From NCBI RefSeq assembly GCF_000720485.1, contig NZ_JOAX01000019.1:62001-126000 (forward strand): a stretch of DNA of 64,000 bases. Direction: 5' to 3'. This DNA is from Streptomyces ochraceiscleroticus (lineage in GTDB: Bacteria > Actinomycetota > Actinomycetes > Streptomycetales > Streptomycetaceae). A model generated the notes under the pieces. That model was not told where the DNA came from and did no database searches. It worked only from the letters and a program-made list of their open reading frames with translations. This document shows positions 56,082 to 64,000 of the stretch, piece by piece. A program made the position numbers and the translations under genes. The number at the start of each line of letters is the position of its first letter. Position 1 is the first letter of the stretch.

Positions 56082-57074
56082 ATGTCCACGAACACCACGA
56101 ACACCACGAGCAGCACAAGCGGCACGAGCGCGTTGAACTCGATGAACAGGGGCTTGAACAGCCCGTATGTGCAGTTGTCGGTCACGATGGTGCTGTGGGG
56201 CAGCGCCTTCGCCAGCTCCAAGACGGTCGTGGAGCACGTACCGCACGCGGTGGCGGCGTTGCTGCGCTTCGGGGGTGCCGCGCTGGCGTTGCTGGTGGCG
56301 ATGGTCCTCTTCGGCTCCCGGCGGCAGGGTACGAAGGCGTCGCGGCGGGCCGGCGGTCGCGCCGCCCTGGCGGGCGTACTGGGGGTATTCGCCTACAACA
56401 GCGTCTTCTTCTGGGGCCTCTCGCTCGCCCCGTCGCTCGACGCGGGCATCCTCATACCGGTCATGAGCCCCGTGCTCACCAGCCTGTTCCTGCTGGTCAC
56501 GGGGCGGGAGCGGGCGTCGCGGGCGCGGCTGGCGGGGCTGGGGCTCGGCCTCGCCGGGGCCGTGATCTTCTTCCTGGGGGCCGGCGGCAGTGCGGGCGGG
56601 GGCCCGTCCCGGCTCGCCGGGGACGCGCTGTTCCTCCTCAGCGCGGCTTGCTGGGCCGCGTACACGCTCGCCGGGCCACGGGTACTGGCCGGTGCCGACC
56701 CGCTGCGCGCCACGACGTATGCCACCTGTGCGGGCGCCGTCCTGCTGGGCCTGGTCGCCGCGCCCGCCGTTCCGGACGTGCGCTGGGGCGAACTGCCGCC
56801 GGGCCTCTGGCTGAACGTCGGGTTCCTGGCGCTGGGCGCCGCGGCCGTCGCCAACCTCCTGTACTACCGAGGAGTGGGCGCGGTGGGTCCGGCCTCCGCC
56901 TCGCTGATGATGTTCACCGTGCCGGTCGTGAACACCGTCTGCGGCACGCTGTTCCTCGGCGAGTCCTTCGGTCCGGTGCAGGCGGCGGGCGCGGCGGTCC
57001 TGCTGGCGGGCGCGATCCTCGCGGCCACACAGGGACGGCCGCCGTGGCGCCGCGGGGACGGCACTCGCTCCTAA
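56082..57074 (+). CDS. EamA/DMT-superfamily exporter
   Basis: A 330-residue transporter with ten helices in two EamA halves (about 28-160 and 180-320; LLRFGGAALALLVAM, APSLDAGILIPVMSPVLTSL; second half YYRGVGAVGPASASLMMFTV then PVVNTVCGTLFLGE). A Thr/Ser/Asn-rich head (1-20) precedes helix 1. ATG 56082 has GGAG only 2 nt away; the internal ATG at Met21 is an alternative. DMT members export amino acids or drugs. Probably controlled by the divergent AraC protein. Confidence 0.87.
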   Translation: MSTNTTNTTSSTSGTSALNSMNRGLNSPYVQLSVTMVLWGSAFASSKTVVEHVPHAVAALLRFGGAALALLVAMVLFGSRRQGTKASRRAGGRAALAGVLGVFAYNSVFFWGLSLAPSLDAGILIPVMSPVLTSLFLLVTGRERASRARLAGLGLGLAGAVIFFLGAGGSAGGGPSRLAGDALFLLSAACWAAYTLAGPRVLAGADPLRATTYATCAGAVLLGLVAAPAVPDVRWGELPPGLWLNVGFLALGAAAVANLLYYRGVGAVGPASASLMMFTVPVVNTVCGTLFLGESFGPVQAAGAAVLLAGAILAATQGRPPWRRGDGTRS

Positions 57075-57271
57075 GTCCGCTTGGGCGCGCGACGCTCCCC
57101 CGGCGTTGAGGGGCGCTTCGGTGCGGGTCCCGGCCTTTCGCCTCGTACGGACGGCTGGTCCGCGTTGACCTCCTCGGCGCTGCGGTCCCGCTCGTCCTTG
57201 GCGGGCTCGCGGTTCTGGGACGGGGCCATGTCGGCCTCATGCGGGTCCCGGTTCGTACGTTCCTCGGCCAT
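57071..57271 (-). CDS. Small hydrophilic charged protein
   Basis: A 66-residue protein with GGAGG 4 nt before its ATG, a strong ribosome-binding site that supports it as real. It is rich in Glu, Arg, Asp, Pro and Lys, has no cysteine and no hydrophobic segment, and is probably disordered; the tail is basic (KRPSTPGERRAPKRT). It overlaps the convergent EamA gene by 4 bp. Similar short charged proteins are frequent in Streptomyces; function unknown. Confidence 0.7.
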   Translation of the reverse strand: MAEERTNRDPHEADMAPSQNREPAKDERDRSAEEVNADQPSVRGERPGPAPKRPSTPGERRAPKRT

Positions 57272-57375
57272 GGTGCCTCCCAGGTTCGCGGTGGCGGGGG
57301 CCCGCCACCGCTTCCATCCCCTCATGTCCGGCCGGCCCGGGCGATCTCCGACTGCTCCGAACGGCGGCGTGTCCC

Positions 57376-58641
57376 TCACTCGCCGCCCGGGCGCAGCCAC
57401 TCCGTCGTCACCGCGAGGAGGTTGCGGATGCCGGCCGGGAGGGTGGGGGCCGGGTCGGGGGCGTAGTGCGGGGAGTGGGGCGCCGGGACGCCGGGCGGCT
57501 GGGCACCGCGGTGCAGGGCGGCGATGCCCTCCTCGGTGAAGCGGTCGTGCGCGATGCCGCCGAAGTGCCAGAAGACCGAGGGGCAGCCGGCCGCGGTCCC
57601 CAGGGCGCCGAAGTCCTCGCTGGCCGCGAAGGGGGACTGCAGGACGTGCGTGGGGGCGCCCGTCGTTTCGATCGCCGTGAGGACGCGGCGCGTCGCGTCC
57701 TCGTCGTTGACCGTGAGCGGGAAGGGGTCGTACGCGGTGATCTCCGGCGGCCGCGGCACGTCGAACGACTCCGCCTCGGTCCGTATGATGCGCCGGATCG
57801 CCTCGAACGCCTCGTCCCGCGCCTCCGTGCTGAACGTCCGCAGGCTGAGCAGCAGTTCGGCGGTGTGCGGGATGATGTTGGCCACCGTCCCGGAGTGCAG
57901 CGCGCCGGCGGTCAGGATCGTCGCCTGGGTATACGGGGCCTGGCGGGCCGCGAAGGTCTGCAGGCGGAGCACGACCGTGGCGGCCAGCACGAGCGGGTCG
58001 ACGCAGTACTGCGGGGTCGAGGCGTGCCCGCCCGCGCCGTGCAGGGTGACCCGCAGGCTGTCGGCGGCCGCCATCAGCGGGCCCGGCCGGGTCACCACCA
58101 GGCCCGCGGGGAAGGGCCCGACGTGCTGGCCCAGGCACACGTCGGGGCGCGGGAAGCGGTCCAGCAGCCCGTCTTCCAGCATGGCGCGCGCGCCCTGTCC
58201 GATCTCCTCGGCGGGCTGGAAGACGGCCACGACCGTGCCGCGCCAGGCGCCCGGGTGTGCGGCGAGCTGGCGGCAGGCGCCCAGCAGACTGGTGACGTGG
58301 ACGTCATGGCCGCAGGCGTGCATGCGGCCCGGCTCGGTCGACGAGTACTCCAGGCCGGTCTCCTCCTCTACGGGCAGCGCGTCCATGTCGGCGCGCAGCA
58401 GCACGACCGGGCCGTCGCCGTTGCGCAGTACCGCCACTACCCCGGTACCGCCCACGCCTTCGGTCACCTCCCAGCCGGCCTCGGCGCGCAGTTGTGCGGC
58501 CACGGCGGCGGCCGTGCGGTGCTCGGCGAAGGCGAGTTCGGGGTGGGAGTGGAGGTCGCGGTAGACGTCCTCCCAGTGCGGGAGGTGGTCCGGCAGGCCG
58601 GTTTCCAGGGGGGTTGTGAGGGAGGTGGTGGGTGCGGTCAT
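57376..58641 (-). CDS. M20D-type amidohydrolase (amino-acid amide hydrolase)
   Basis: A 421-residue M20 peptidase of the ILR1/HipO-like aminoacylase group: HSHPELAF head, RADMDALPVEEETGLEYSS, then metal ligands HACGHDVHV, QPAEEIGQGA (Glu pair), and a later HFGGIAHDRFTEEG. Hydrolyses N-acyl or amino-acid conjugates. ATG 58641 has AAGGG 6 nt upstream; ATG 58647, 6 nt earlier, would give an ATGA overlap with the MFS stop but sits against the same AAGGG. Co-transcribed with the MFS transporter. Confidence 0.9.
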   Translation of the reverse strand: MTAPTTSLTTPLETGLPDHLPHWEDVYRDLHSHPELAFAEHRTAAAVAAQLRAEAGWEVTEGVGGTGVVAVLRNGDGPVVLLRADMDALPVEEETGLEYSSTEPGRMHACGHDVHVTSLLGACRQLAAHPGAWRGTVVAVFQPAEEIGQGARAMLEDGLLDRFPRPDVCLGQHVGPFPAGLVVTRPGPLMAAADSLRVTLHGAGGHASTPQYCVDPLVLAATVVLRLQTFAARQAPYTQATILTAGALHSGTVANIIPHTAELLLSLRTFSTEARDEAFEAIRRIIRTEAESFDVPRPPEITAYDPFPLTVNDEDATRRVLTAIETTGAPTHVLQSPFAASEDFGALGTAAGCPSVFWHFGGIAHDRFTEEGIAALHRGAQPPGVPAPHSPHYAPDPAPTLPAGIRNLLAVTTEWLRPGGE

Positions 58642-58643
58642 GG

Positions 58644-59915
58644 TCATCCCTTCGGGTGGGGTGCGGGGTGGGCGGACGCACGGTCGCCGGCCTGCCGTCC
58701 GGCCGCGTACGCGCCGCCGAACGCCGCCAGGAAGCGCGGCGTCGTCTGCGGCACTCGCAGCGTCACGAGGATCGCGAGCACCGGCCCGACGATGAGCATC
58801 GTGAAGGCCGCTTCGTACGAGAAGTGGTCGACCACCGTGCCGAAGACGGTGGGGGTCAGGATGCCGGAGAGCTGGCCGCCGAACAGGATGATCCCGGAGG
58901 CGACCCCGCTCAGCCCGGGCGGCAGGCTGCGCAGCGGTACCGAGAAGCAGGGCAGGTAGCACAGGCCCGCCGCGCCGCTCAGCAACGTGCCGCAGAGGAC
59001 GAACTGAGCGATGGAGGCGGTGCGGGGCAGCAGGAAGAGCAGTACGGCGACGGCCAGCATGGCGGGCACGATGATCCGGCGCGGCCGGCCCTCGAAGCGG
59101 TCCGACAGCTTGCCGCCGAGCACGGCACCGGCCGCTGCCAGCACGGTCGGGCCGAGGGTGACCAGCCCGGCGGAGCCGACGTGCAGACCGCGCTCCTCGA
59201 TCAGGTACGAGCCGCTCCAGGAGTTCAGACCCCAGATCACCACGTCGTAGGCGAAGAACAGCAGCGCGAAACCCCAGATGGCCGGCGAGCGCAGCACAGC
59301 CCGCGCCGCGCCCTTCGTACGGGGCACGTCGGCCCCGGTGTCGGCCTCGGGCAGCGGCGCCGGCATCCAGCGCCGTACGGCGACGAGGACCAGCACGCCC
59401 AGCAGGCAGACGGTCAGGAACATGGCGCGCCAGTCCCACAGGGACAGCAGCACCGACGCGAGGACGGAGGCCAGCAGGCCGCCGACCGCGTTGGAACTCT
59501 GCAGCCAGCCGGTCGCCGTCATGCGCTGGGCGGGGATGCTGCGTCGGCTCAGCGCGTTCAGCGCCGCGCCGGGGAACAGCCCCTGGGCTGCGCCGAAGAG
59601 GCAGCGGATGACCAGCAGTGCGGTGAACGACCAGGCCACGGCGGTCAGTCCGGTGAAGAGCGACCACAGGACCAGCGCCAGGGAAGCCATCCGTACGCCG
59701 CCGAAGCGGTCCGCCAGCAGGCCACCGGGTATCTGGCAGAGCGCGTAGGTGAGGAAGAACGCGGAGACGATCAGTCCGCGCGCCCCGTGCGAGAGGCCGA
59801 ACGTCTCGCCGATCGACGGCAGCGCGAGATTGATGACGAGGCGGTCGATGTAGTCGACGGTCCAGGCGGCGAAGAGCAGTACCACCGTGATCCGGGTGGT
59901 TCTGTGCATCTGCAC
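58644..59915 (-). CDS. MFS transporter (ACS/anion:cation symporter-like)
   Basis: A 423-residue 12-helix MFS protein. Helix 1 WTVDYIDRLVINLALPSIG and motif A GGLLADRFGGVRMAS resemble the anion:cation symporter (hexuronate/tartrate/amide) group; second half GGKLSDRFEGRPRR. GTG 59915 has AGGAGG 8 nt upstream. It probably imports the conjugate that the following M20 enzyme cleaves, and the divergent Lrp-type regulator sits 46 bp away. Confidence 0.88.
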   Translation of the reverse strand: MQMHRTTRITVVLLFAAWTVDYIDRLVINLALPSIGETFGLSHGARGLIVSAFFLTYALCQIPGGLLADRFGGVRMASLALVLWSLFTGLTAVAWSFTALLVIRCLFGAAQGLFPGAALNALSRRSIPAQRMTATGWLQSSNAVGGLLASVLASVLLSLWDWRAMFLTVCLLGVLVLVAVRRWMPAPLPEADTGADVPRTKGAARAVLRSPAIWGFALLFFAYDVVIWGLNSWSGSYLIEERGLHVGSAGLVTLGPTVLAAAGAVLGGKLSDRFEGRPRRIIVPAMLAVAVLLFLLPRTASIAQFVLCGTLLSGAAGLCYLPCFSVPLRSLPPGLSGVASGIILFGGQLSGILTPTVFGTVVDHFSYEAAFTMLIVGPVLAILVTLRVPQTTPRFLAAFGGAYAAGRQAGDRASAHPAPHPKG

Positions 59916-59961
59916 GGCATGATCCTCCTGCTCTACCGGGTGGGCGGGGGGTTCGGCCACA

Positions 59962-61041
59962 ATGCACGCCATGGCGTTTCCCGTGGTCCCCACGCCGGTT
60001 TCCGGCGCAGCGCCCCGCCGTCCGCCGGAATCCGCCGCCCTGAGCGAGACGGACCTGGCACTCGTCGAGGCGCTGCAGGTCGCGCCGCGGGCCCCGTGGA
60101 CCCGTATCGCGGCGGCCGTCGGCGTCGACGCCACGACCGCAGCCCGGCACTGGAACTGGCTGACCGGGCACGGGCTGGCCTGGATGACCGCGTACGCCTC
60201 CCTGCCGGGGATGCCCGTCGCGTACATCGACGTCGCCTGCCGCCCGGAGCGGCTGCTCGCCGTCAGCGCGCGGCTCGGCGCGTCACCGCACGTCTTCAGC
60301 ATCGAGCGGACGGCCGGACCGCATCAGCTTCTGCTGTACGTCATCACCCGCGATCTGGCGGGCATGGACGCGTTCGTGACCGGTTTTCTGGGGCGGCTGG
60401 ACGGCATCTCGGCGGTGCGGGTGAGCCTCCAGGCGCGTACGTACCGCGAGGGCAGCGGATGGCTGCTGCACGCCCTGGACAGCGACCAGCGCCGGACGCT
60501 CGGCCCGCGGGACGGGCCGGCGCCGCAGCGCGCCCCGGCGCTGGGCGACGCCGACACCCGGCTGCTGCGCGCGCTGGGCGAGGACGGCCGGCGGGCCTAC
60601 GCGGATCTGGCGCGGGAGTGCGCGATGAGCGAGACCACCGTGCGGCGGCGGCTGGCGCGCCTGCTGCACCACCCGGAGGTGCACTTCCGCTGCGACGTGG
60701 CGCAGCGGGCGGCGGGCTGGCCGGTCATCGCGACGTACCGACTGGACGTACCGGCCGATCTGCTGGAGAGCACCGGCCTGGCGCTGGCCGCCTTCCGGGA
60801 GACCCGGCTGTGCGTCGCGGTGACCGGCGCCGCCAACCTGATGTTCTCCGCCTGGATACGGTCGACGGCGGAGTGCCAGGCGCTGGAGACCCGCATCCGG
60901 CGCCGCTTCCCCCACCTCCGGGTCGCCGAACGGGAACTGACCCTGCACACGATCAAGCGGATGGGCCGGCTGCTGGACGCGGCGGGGCGGGCGGTCGGGC
61001 ACGTACCCTTGCGGGCGCCGCGCCCGGCCGACCGGCGGTGA
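59962..61041 (+). CDS. Lrp/AsnC-family regulator with two Lrp modules
   Basis: A 359-residue protein, about twice the usual Lrp length. First HTH about 28-75 (SETDLALVEALQVAPRAPWT; VDATTAARHWNWLTGHGL) with first AsnC ligand domain to about 165; second HTH about 192-245 (GDADTRLLRALGEDGRRAYA; CAMSETTVRRRLARLLH) and second ligand domain to about 340. Tandem Lrp proteins are a known actinomycete type that can act as monomeric-duplex regulators. Start at 59962 or ATG 59971. Likely regulator of the divergent MFS-M20 unit. Confidence 0.88.
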   Translation: MHAMAFPVVPTPVSGAAPRRPPESAALSETDLALVEALQVAPRAPWTRIAAAVGVDATTAARHWNWLTGHGLAWMTAYASLPGMPVAYIDVACRPERLLAVSARLGASPHVFSIERTAGPHQLLLYVITRDLAGMDAFVTGFLGRLDGISAVRVSLQARTYREGSGWLLHALDSDQRRTLGPRDGPAPQRAPALGDADTRLLRALGEDGRRAYADLARECAMSETTVRRRLARLLHHPEVHFRCDVAQRAAGWPVIATYRLDVPADLLESTGLALAAFRETRLCVAVTGAANLMFSAWIRSTAECQALETRIRRRFPHLRVAERELTLHTIKRMGRLLDAAGRAVGHVPLRAPRPADRR

Positions 61042-61043
61042 GC

Positions 61044-61086
61044 GTCAGGTACCGAACGGCAGTGGGTGTCAGGTACCGAACGGCAG
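61044..61086. repeat. 19-bp direct repeat at the SGNH gene end
   Basis: GTCAGGTACCGAACGGCAG occurs at 61044-61062 and again at 61068-61086, period 24. The second copy includes the stop and last residues of the SGNH hydrolase; the first is a duplicated tail in the gap to the Lrp gene. Confidence 0.9.
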
Positions 61087-62631
61087 CACCCGTCGGAAGA
61101 GGTCCAGCGCCTCGTCCGCCCACCCGATCACCTTCAGCGTCGGTGTCAGGTTTCCCGGCGGCCGGTTGATCAGCGTGTCGCGGCGGATGAGCCGGTCGAA
61201 GTCCACCAGGACCGGGTCGGCGCGCGGCGTGCGCCCGTCGGGGTGCCGGAACTCGACGTTCGCCCGTCGCATGACGTTGATCAGCTCCTGGGCGACGATC
61301 CCGTACCCGACGGTGGTCGGATGGACGCCGTCCAGCGAGAACAGGCCGCCGTCGACGCGCCGTTTACCGTCGCTCGCGAGGAAGTGGGTGTTGGGCGGCG
61401 GGGTGAGGGCCTGCAGTTCCGGCGGCAGTGGGTACGGCTGCCACCAGTCCGGGCGGGCGAGCGGGTCCTCCAGGTAACGGCGTGCGGCGAGCCGGTCGAG
61501 CAGGCCCGCGGTGTCCAGCAGATACCAGTCCCTGTCCGCCTCCCGGGCCTGGCGTACTTCCTCGGTGATCGCGTCGTTGTACTGGTCGATGGCGTGATCG
61601 ATGGCGCGCGCCTGGTCGGCGGTGATGTGCGGGTCGTGGCGCGGGTCGAAGGCGCGGTCACTGATCCAGGGGCGGGTGTAGTACGGGAAGTAGGCGGACC
61701 CCGGCTCGGTCTTGCCGCCGACGCCGCGCGCGAGCGGCGCGACGGTCACATGCGGCACGGTGCACCAGATGACGTGCCGCGCCTTGATCTCCCGGACCTC
61801 GCGGACGACCTCCCGCAGTTCGGCGGCGAAGTGCTCGGGCCGCCAGACGGTGAAGGCACCCTTGCGCCCCAGGTCGTCGTAGCCCTCCTCGCTCCAGACG
61901 ACGCGCAGGTCGGTCACCGTCTGCAGTGCGTTGTTGGATCCCAGGAAGACGATCAGCGTCTCAATGCCGTGCTCCGGGTCCGTGTCCCCGACGTCCTCGC
62001 CGAGCACCTTGGCCGCGCCGAGCTGCGACAGGGCTCCGGTCTCCGGCGGTTCGGTGGGCAGTACGCGCAGCGCGGCGCGCTCGCCGGCGTTCTGCACGAT
62101 CTGGTACACCAGGTCGTCCTTGGGCGCGGAAATCCGGGCGCGGCAGACGTCGGCCGACTTCTCCAGCGCGTCCCGCAGGTCCCAGCCGAACGCCGCGAGG
62201 TTGTGGTTGACGGCCAGGGTCCGCGGCACCGCCGTGCCGGGGCCGCGCTCCCAGTAGTCCTCCACCCGGTCCATGAAGCCGCGGACCCGGAAGAGCGCGG
62301 GGGCCACCTCCCACCAGTCCACGTTGCGGCCGTAGCGCGCTTCCAGGTCGCGCAGCAGCAGTTCGATGTTGAGCGGGAGCCCTCCGTATCCGTTGTAGGA
62401 GGGATACCTGAATGAGTCGCTCCACCCCATTTCGTGGGCGATGATCGCGGGGAAGGACAGGTCGGTGTGGAAGACCGACCCGCTCTGGAACCCCTGGGCG
62501 AGCGAGTCCCCCACGGCGACCAGCCGGTGCCGCGGCTGCCCCTGCCACTCACGTGCGCTGATCTCGACAGCCAGCGTGGGATCGCTGACCGGTACTCGCG
62601 TCTCGTGCTGCCGTCGTCCGGAACCGTTCAT
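61069..62631 (-). CDS. SGNH/GDSL-family hydrolase
   Basis: A 520-residue esterase-like enzyme, longer than most SGNH members. Block [11 protein letters not shown] (about 39-48) has the nucleophile Ser; block [11 protein letters not shown] carries the Asn; block [13 protein letters not shown] gives Asp/His. No signal peptide is seen, so it is probably cytoplasmic. ATG 62631 has GGGGAG 3 nt upstream. Acts on an ester or acyl group, substrate unknown. Possibly transcribed after the sugar porter (80-bp gap). Confidence 0.85.
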   Translation of the reverse strand: MNGSGRRQHETRVPVSDPTLAVEISAREWQGQPRHRLVAVGDSLAQGFQSGSVFHTDLSFPAIIAHEMGWSDSFRYPSYNGYGGLPLNIELLLRDLEARYGRNVDWWEVAPALFRVRGFMDRVEDYWERGPGTAVPRTLAVNHNLAAFGWDLRDALEKSADVCRARISAPKDDLVYQIVQNAGERAALRVLPTEPPETGALSQLGAAKVLGEDVGDTDPEHGIETLIVFLGSNNALQTVTDLRVVWSEEGYDDLGRKGAFTVWRPEHFAAELREVVREVREIKARHVIWCTVPHVTVAPLARGVGGKTEPGSAYFPYYTRPWISDRAFDPRHDPHITADQARAIDHAIDQYNDAITEEVRQAREADRDWYLLDTAGLLDRLAARRYLEDPLARPDWWQPYPLPPELQALTPPPNTHFLASDGKRRVDGGLFSLDGVHPTTVGYGIVAQELINVMRRANVEFRHPDGRTPRADPVLVDFDRLIRRDTLINRPPGNLTPTLKVIGWADEALDLFRRVLPFGT

Positions 62632-62711
62632 GCTCTCCCCTGACTGACGTACTGAGCCCCTCAACCAACGTACGGAGCCCCTTACATGACAGCGCAAGTC
62701 GCCGCCGGAGG

Positions 62712-64000
62712 CTATGGGGCGCTCGTACGCGCGGTGGTTTCCCGCCGGTACGTCTCGCCCGTCATGGCTTCCAGTTCCCGCTGCTTGGTCTCGGGGACCT
62801 TCCGCTGCACGAAGAAGAAGGAGGCGAAGGCGAAGAAGGCGAAGGCGCCGTAGAGCCAGGAGAGGCCGACCTTGGTGGTCATCGGCTCGAAGGAGAAGGT
62901 GACGATGAAGTTGAAGATCCAGTTCGAGGCGGTACCGATCGCCAGCGCCATCGCCCGCATCCGGTTGGGGAACATCTCGGCGAGCATGACCCACATGATC
63001 GGGCCCCAGGAGAGCGCGAAGAAGACCACGAAGGCGTTGGCACCGATGAGCGCCAGCGGCCCGTACGGGCTGGGCAGCGTCACGTCCGCGCCGCTGCCGC
63101 GCTGCTGAGAGAAGGCGACCGCGGTGAGCAGCAGCGCAATGAACATCCCGGCGGAACCGATGGAGAGCAGCCGGCGGCGCCCGACCCGGTCCACGAACAG
63201 CATCGCGACCACGGTCATCACCACATTGATCCCCGCGGTGATCACCGATGTGGTGAACGAGCTGGACTCACTGAATCCGACCGACTTCCACAGCGTGGTG
63301 GAGTAGTAGAAGATCGCGTTGATGCCCACGAGCTGCTGGAACGCGGCCATGACGATGCCGACCCAGACCAGCGGTTGCAGCCCCAGCCGGGGGCCGCGGA
63401 TGTCCTTGAAGCTGCTCCGGTGCTCCTTGTGCAGGGTCTCCCGGATCTCCTGTACTTTCCCCTCCGGGTCGGGGACGCCGGTCACCCGCTGCAGCACGCC
63501 GGCGGCCTTGTCGTACTGCCCCTTGAGCACGAGGTAGCGCGGGGACTCCGGGATCAGCAGCGCCAGCACGCCGTAGAGCAGCGCCGGTACCACGCCGACC
63601 AGGAACATCCAGCGCCAGGCCGGCATGTTCAGCCACAGCTCGTTCGACGCGCCGCCCGCGGCTGCGGCCAGGCCCTTGTTGGAGCTGAGGACCACGAGCT
63701 GCCCGATGGTGATCGCCAACTGCTGCAGCGACCCCAGCGCGCCGCGCCCGCTCGCCGGCGCCACCTCCGAGATGTACGCGGGCGCGATCACGGACGCGAT
63801 ACCGATGCCGAGCCCGCCGATCACCCGCCAGACCATCAGGTCCGGCACGGAGAAGGCGAAGGCCGAGCCGGCCGAGCTGATGAAGAACATCGCCGCGCCG
63901 AGGATCATCACGTTCCGCCGCCCCCACCCGTCGGCCAGCCGCCCCGCGTACCAGGCACCGACGGCGCAGCCCAGCAGCGCGATGGAGACGACAAAGCCGG
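62712..64000 (-). CDS. Sugar porter (MFS SP family), 5' end outside window
   Basis: The reading frame stays open to the window edge (text ...GFVVSIALLG before RLADGWGRRNVMILG), so about 40-60 N-terminal residues are missing. Hallmarks: motif A GRLADGWGRR, WRVIGGLGIGIASVIAPAYI, helix-6 end PESPRYL, QQLVGINAIFYYS in helix 7, VDRVGRRRLL, and the end EGxxF-like MFPNRMRAMALA. It matches bacterial glucose/galactose/xylose:H+ symporters, and Streptomyces GlcP is of this type. The exact sugar is unproven. Confidence 0.9.
   Translation of the reverse strand, partial: GFVVSIALLGCAVGAWYAGRLADGWGRRNVMILGAAMFFISSAGSAFAFSVPDLMVWRVIGGLGIGIASVIAPAYISEVAPASGRGALGSLQQLAITIGQLVVLSSNKGLAAAAGGASNELWLNMPAWRWMFLVGVVPALLYGVLALLIPESPRYLVLKGQYDKAAGVLQRVTGVPDPEGKVQEIRETLHKEHRSSFKDIRGPRLGLQPLVWVGIVMAAFQQLVGINAIFYYSTTLWKSVGFSESSSFTTSVITAGINVVMTVVAMLFVDRVGRRRLLSIGSAGMFIALLLTAVAFSQQRGSGADVTLPSPYGPLALIGANAFVVFFALSWGPIMWVMLAEMFPNRMRAMALAIGTASNWIFNFIVTFSFEPMTTKVGLSWLYGAFAFFAFASFFFVQRKVPETKQRELEAMTGETYRRETTARTSAP

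Noticed and set aside
1..64000. tRNA, rRNA, insertion sequences, prophage or att sites
   Set aside because: I scanned intergenic regions by eye and saw no tRNA-like cloverleaf, transposase, integrase or long terminal inverted repeats; a tRNA search tool would be needed to exclude all.

Overview
The window looks like a chromosomal segment of a Streptomyces or close actinomycete. The DNA is very GC-rich with strong G/C bias at third codon positions. GTG starts and 4-bp ATGA/GTGA overlaps are common, and terminators are long GC hairpins without U-runs. The gene content is typical of the accessory-metabolic parts of a Streptomyces chromosome: many FadR/GntR, TetR, IclR, AraC and Lrp regulators next to transporters and catabolic enzymes, STAS proteins, TerD and a penicillin-binding protein. 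About 54 protein genes can be supported, with one TPP riboswitch, several operators and terminators, and no rRNA, tRNA, CRISPR array or insertion sequence that I can recognise.

Layout. 1-4 kb: the 3' part of a secreted cupredoxin/OmpL47/DUF1080 mosaic, a YeeE-type thiosulfate permease behind a short leader peptide, and a YchJ protein. 4-14.4 kb: a seven-gene leftward catabolic operon (M20 amidohydrolase, aldehyde dehydrogenase, SDR, DUF3311 + SSS symporter, YtcJ-like amidohydrolase, penicillin-acylase-type hydrolase), with a divergent FadR-type regulator and an ideal TGGT-NNN-ACCA operator between them. 14.4-18.7 kb: a Streptomyces-type interspersed hairpin element, an OYE/dienoyl-CoA-reductase-like flavoprotein with its TetR regulator, and a permease that has lost its first membrane helix. 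18.7-24.2 kb: a secreted VWA pair, then a TetR / FAD-dehydrogenase / SDR operon. 24.1-30.8 kb: an Fsr-like MFS exporter with AraC regulator, then an MHS-family importer, FadR-type regulator and PLP decarboxylase that share one operator motif, and an IclR regulator with its own large palindrome.

30.8-36.4 kb: a HelD-type RNA polymerase recycling ATPase, an NCS1 permease divergent from thiM-thiE, and a TPP riboswitch in front of thiM. 36.4-44.3 kb: a GNAT gene with a truncated copy beside it, a STAS-like protein, a penicillin-binding protein, dienelactone hydrolase, a FhaA-N-like orphan, a STAS antagonist, an alpha/beta hydrolase with an Asp nucleophile, and an amidase. 44.3-51.8 kb: RNase HI, a caspase-KAP NTPase fusion, an RDD protein, an XRE-cupin/thioredoxin-reductase-like pair, TerD and a methyltransferase. 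51.8-64 kb: a lipoprotein with a glycosidase-like barrel, an MHS transporter, AraC, an EamA transporter, a tiny hydrophilic protein, an M20/MFS/Lrp amide-scavenging locus, an SGNH hydrolase, and a sugar porter cut by the window end.

The best candidate for an undescribed system is the single-gene caspase + membrane KAP NTPase fusion at 45192-47636. It has the layout of an NLR-like immune or cell-suicide protein and visibly lower third-position GC than its neighbours. Other points worth checking are the sulfur leader peptide in front of the YeeE gene, the two-site FadR-type regulon around the PLP decarboxylase, the penicillin-acylase catabolic operon, and several unexplained tandem repeats. All assignments come from reading the sequence; no database search was run.
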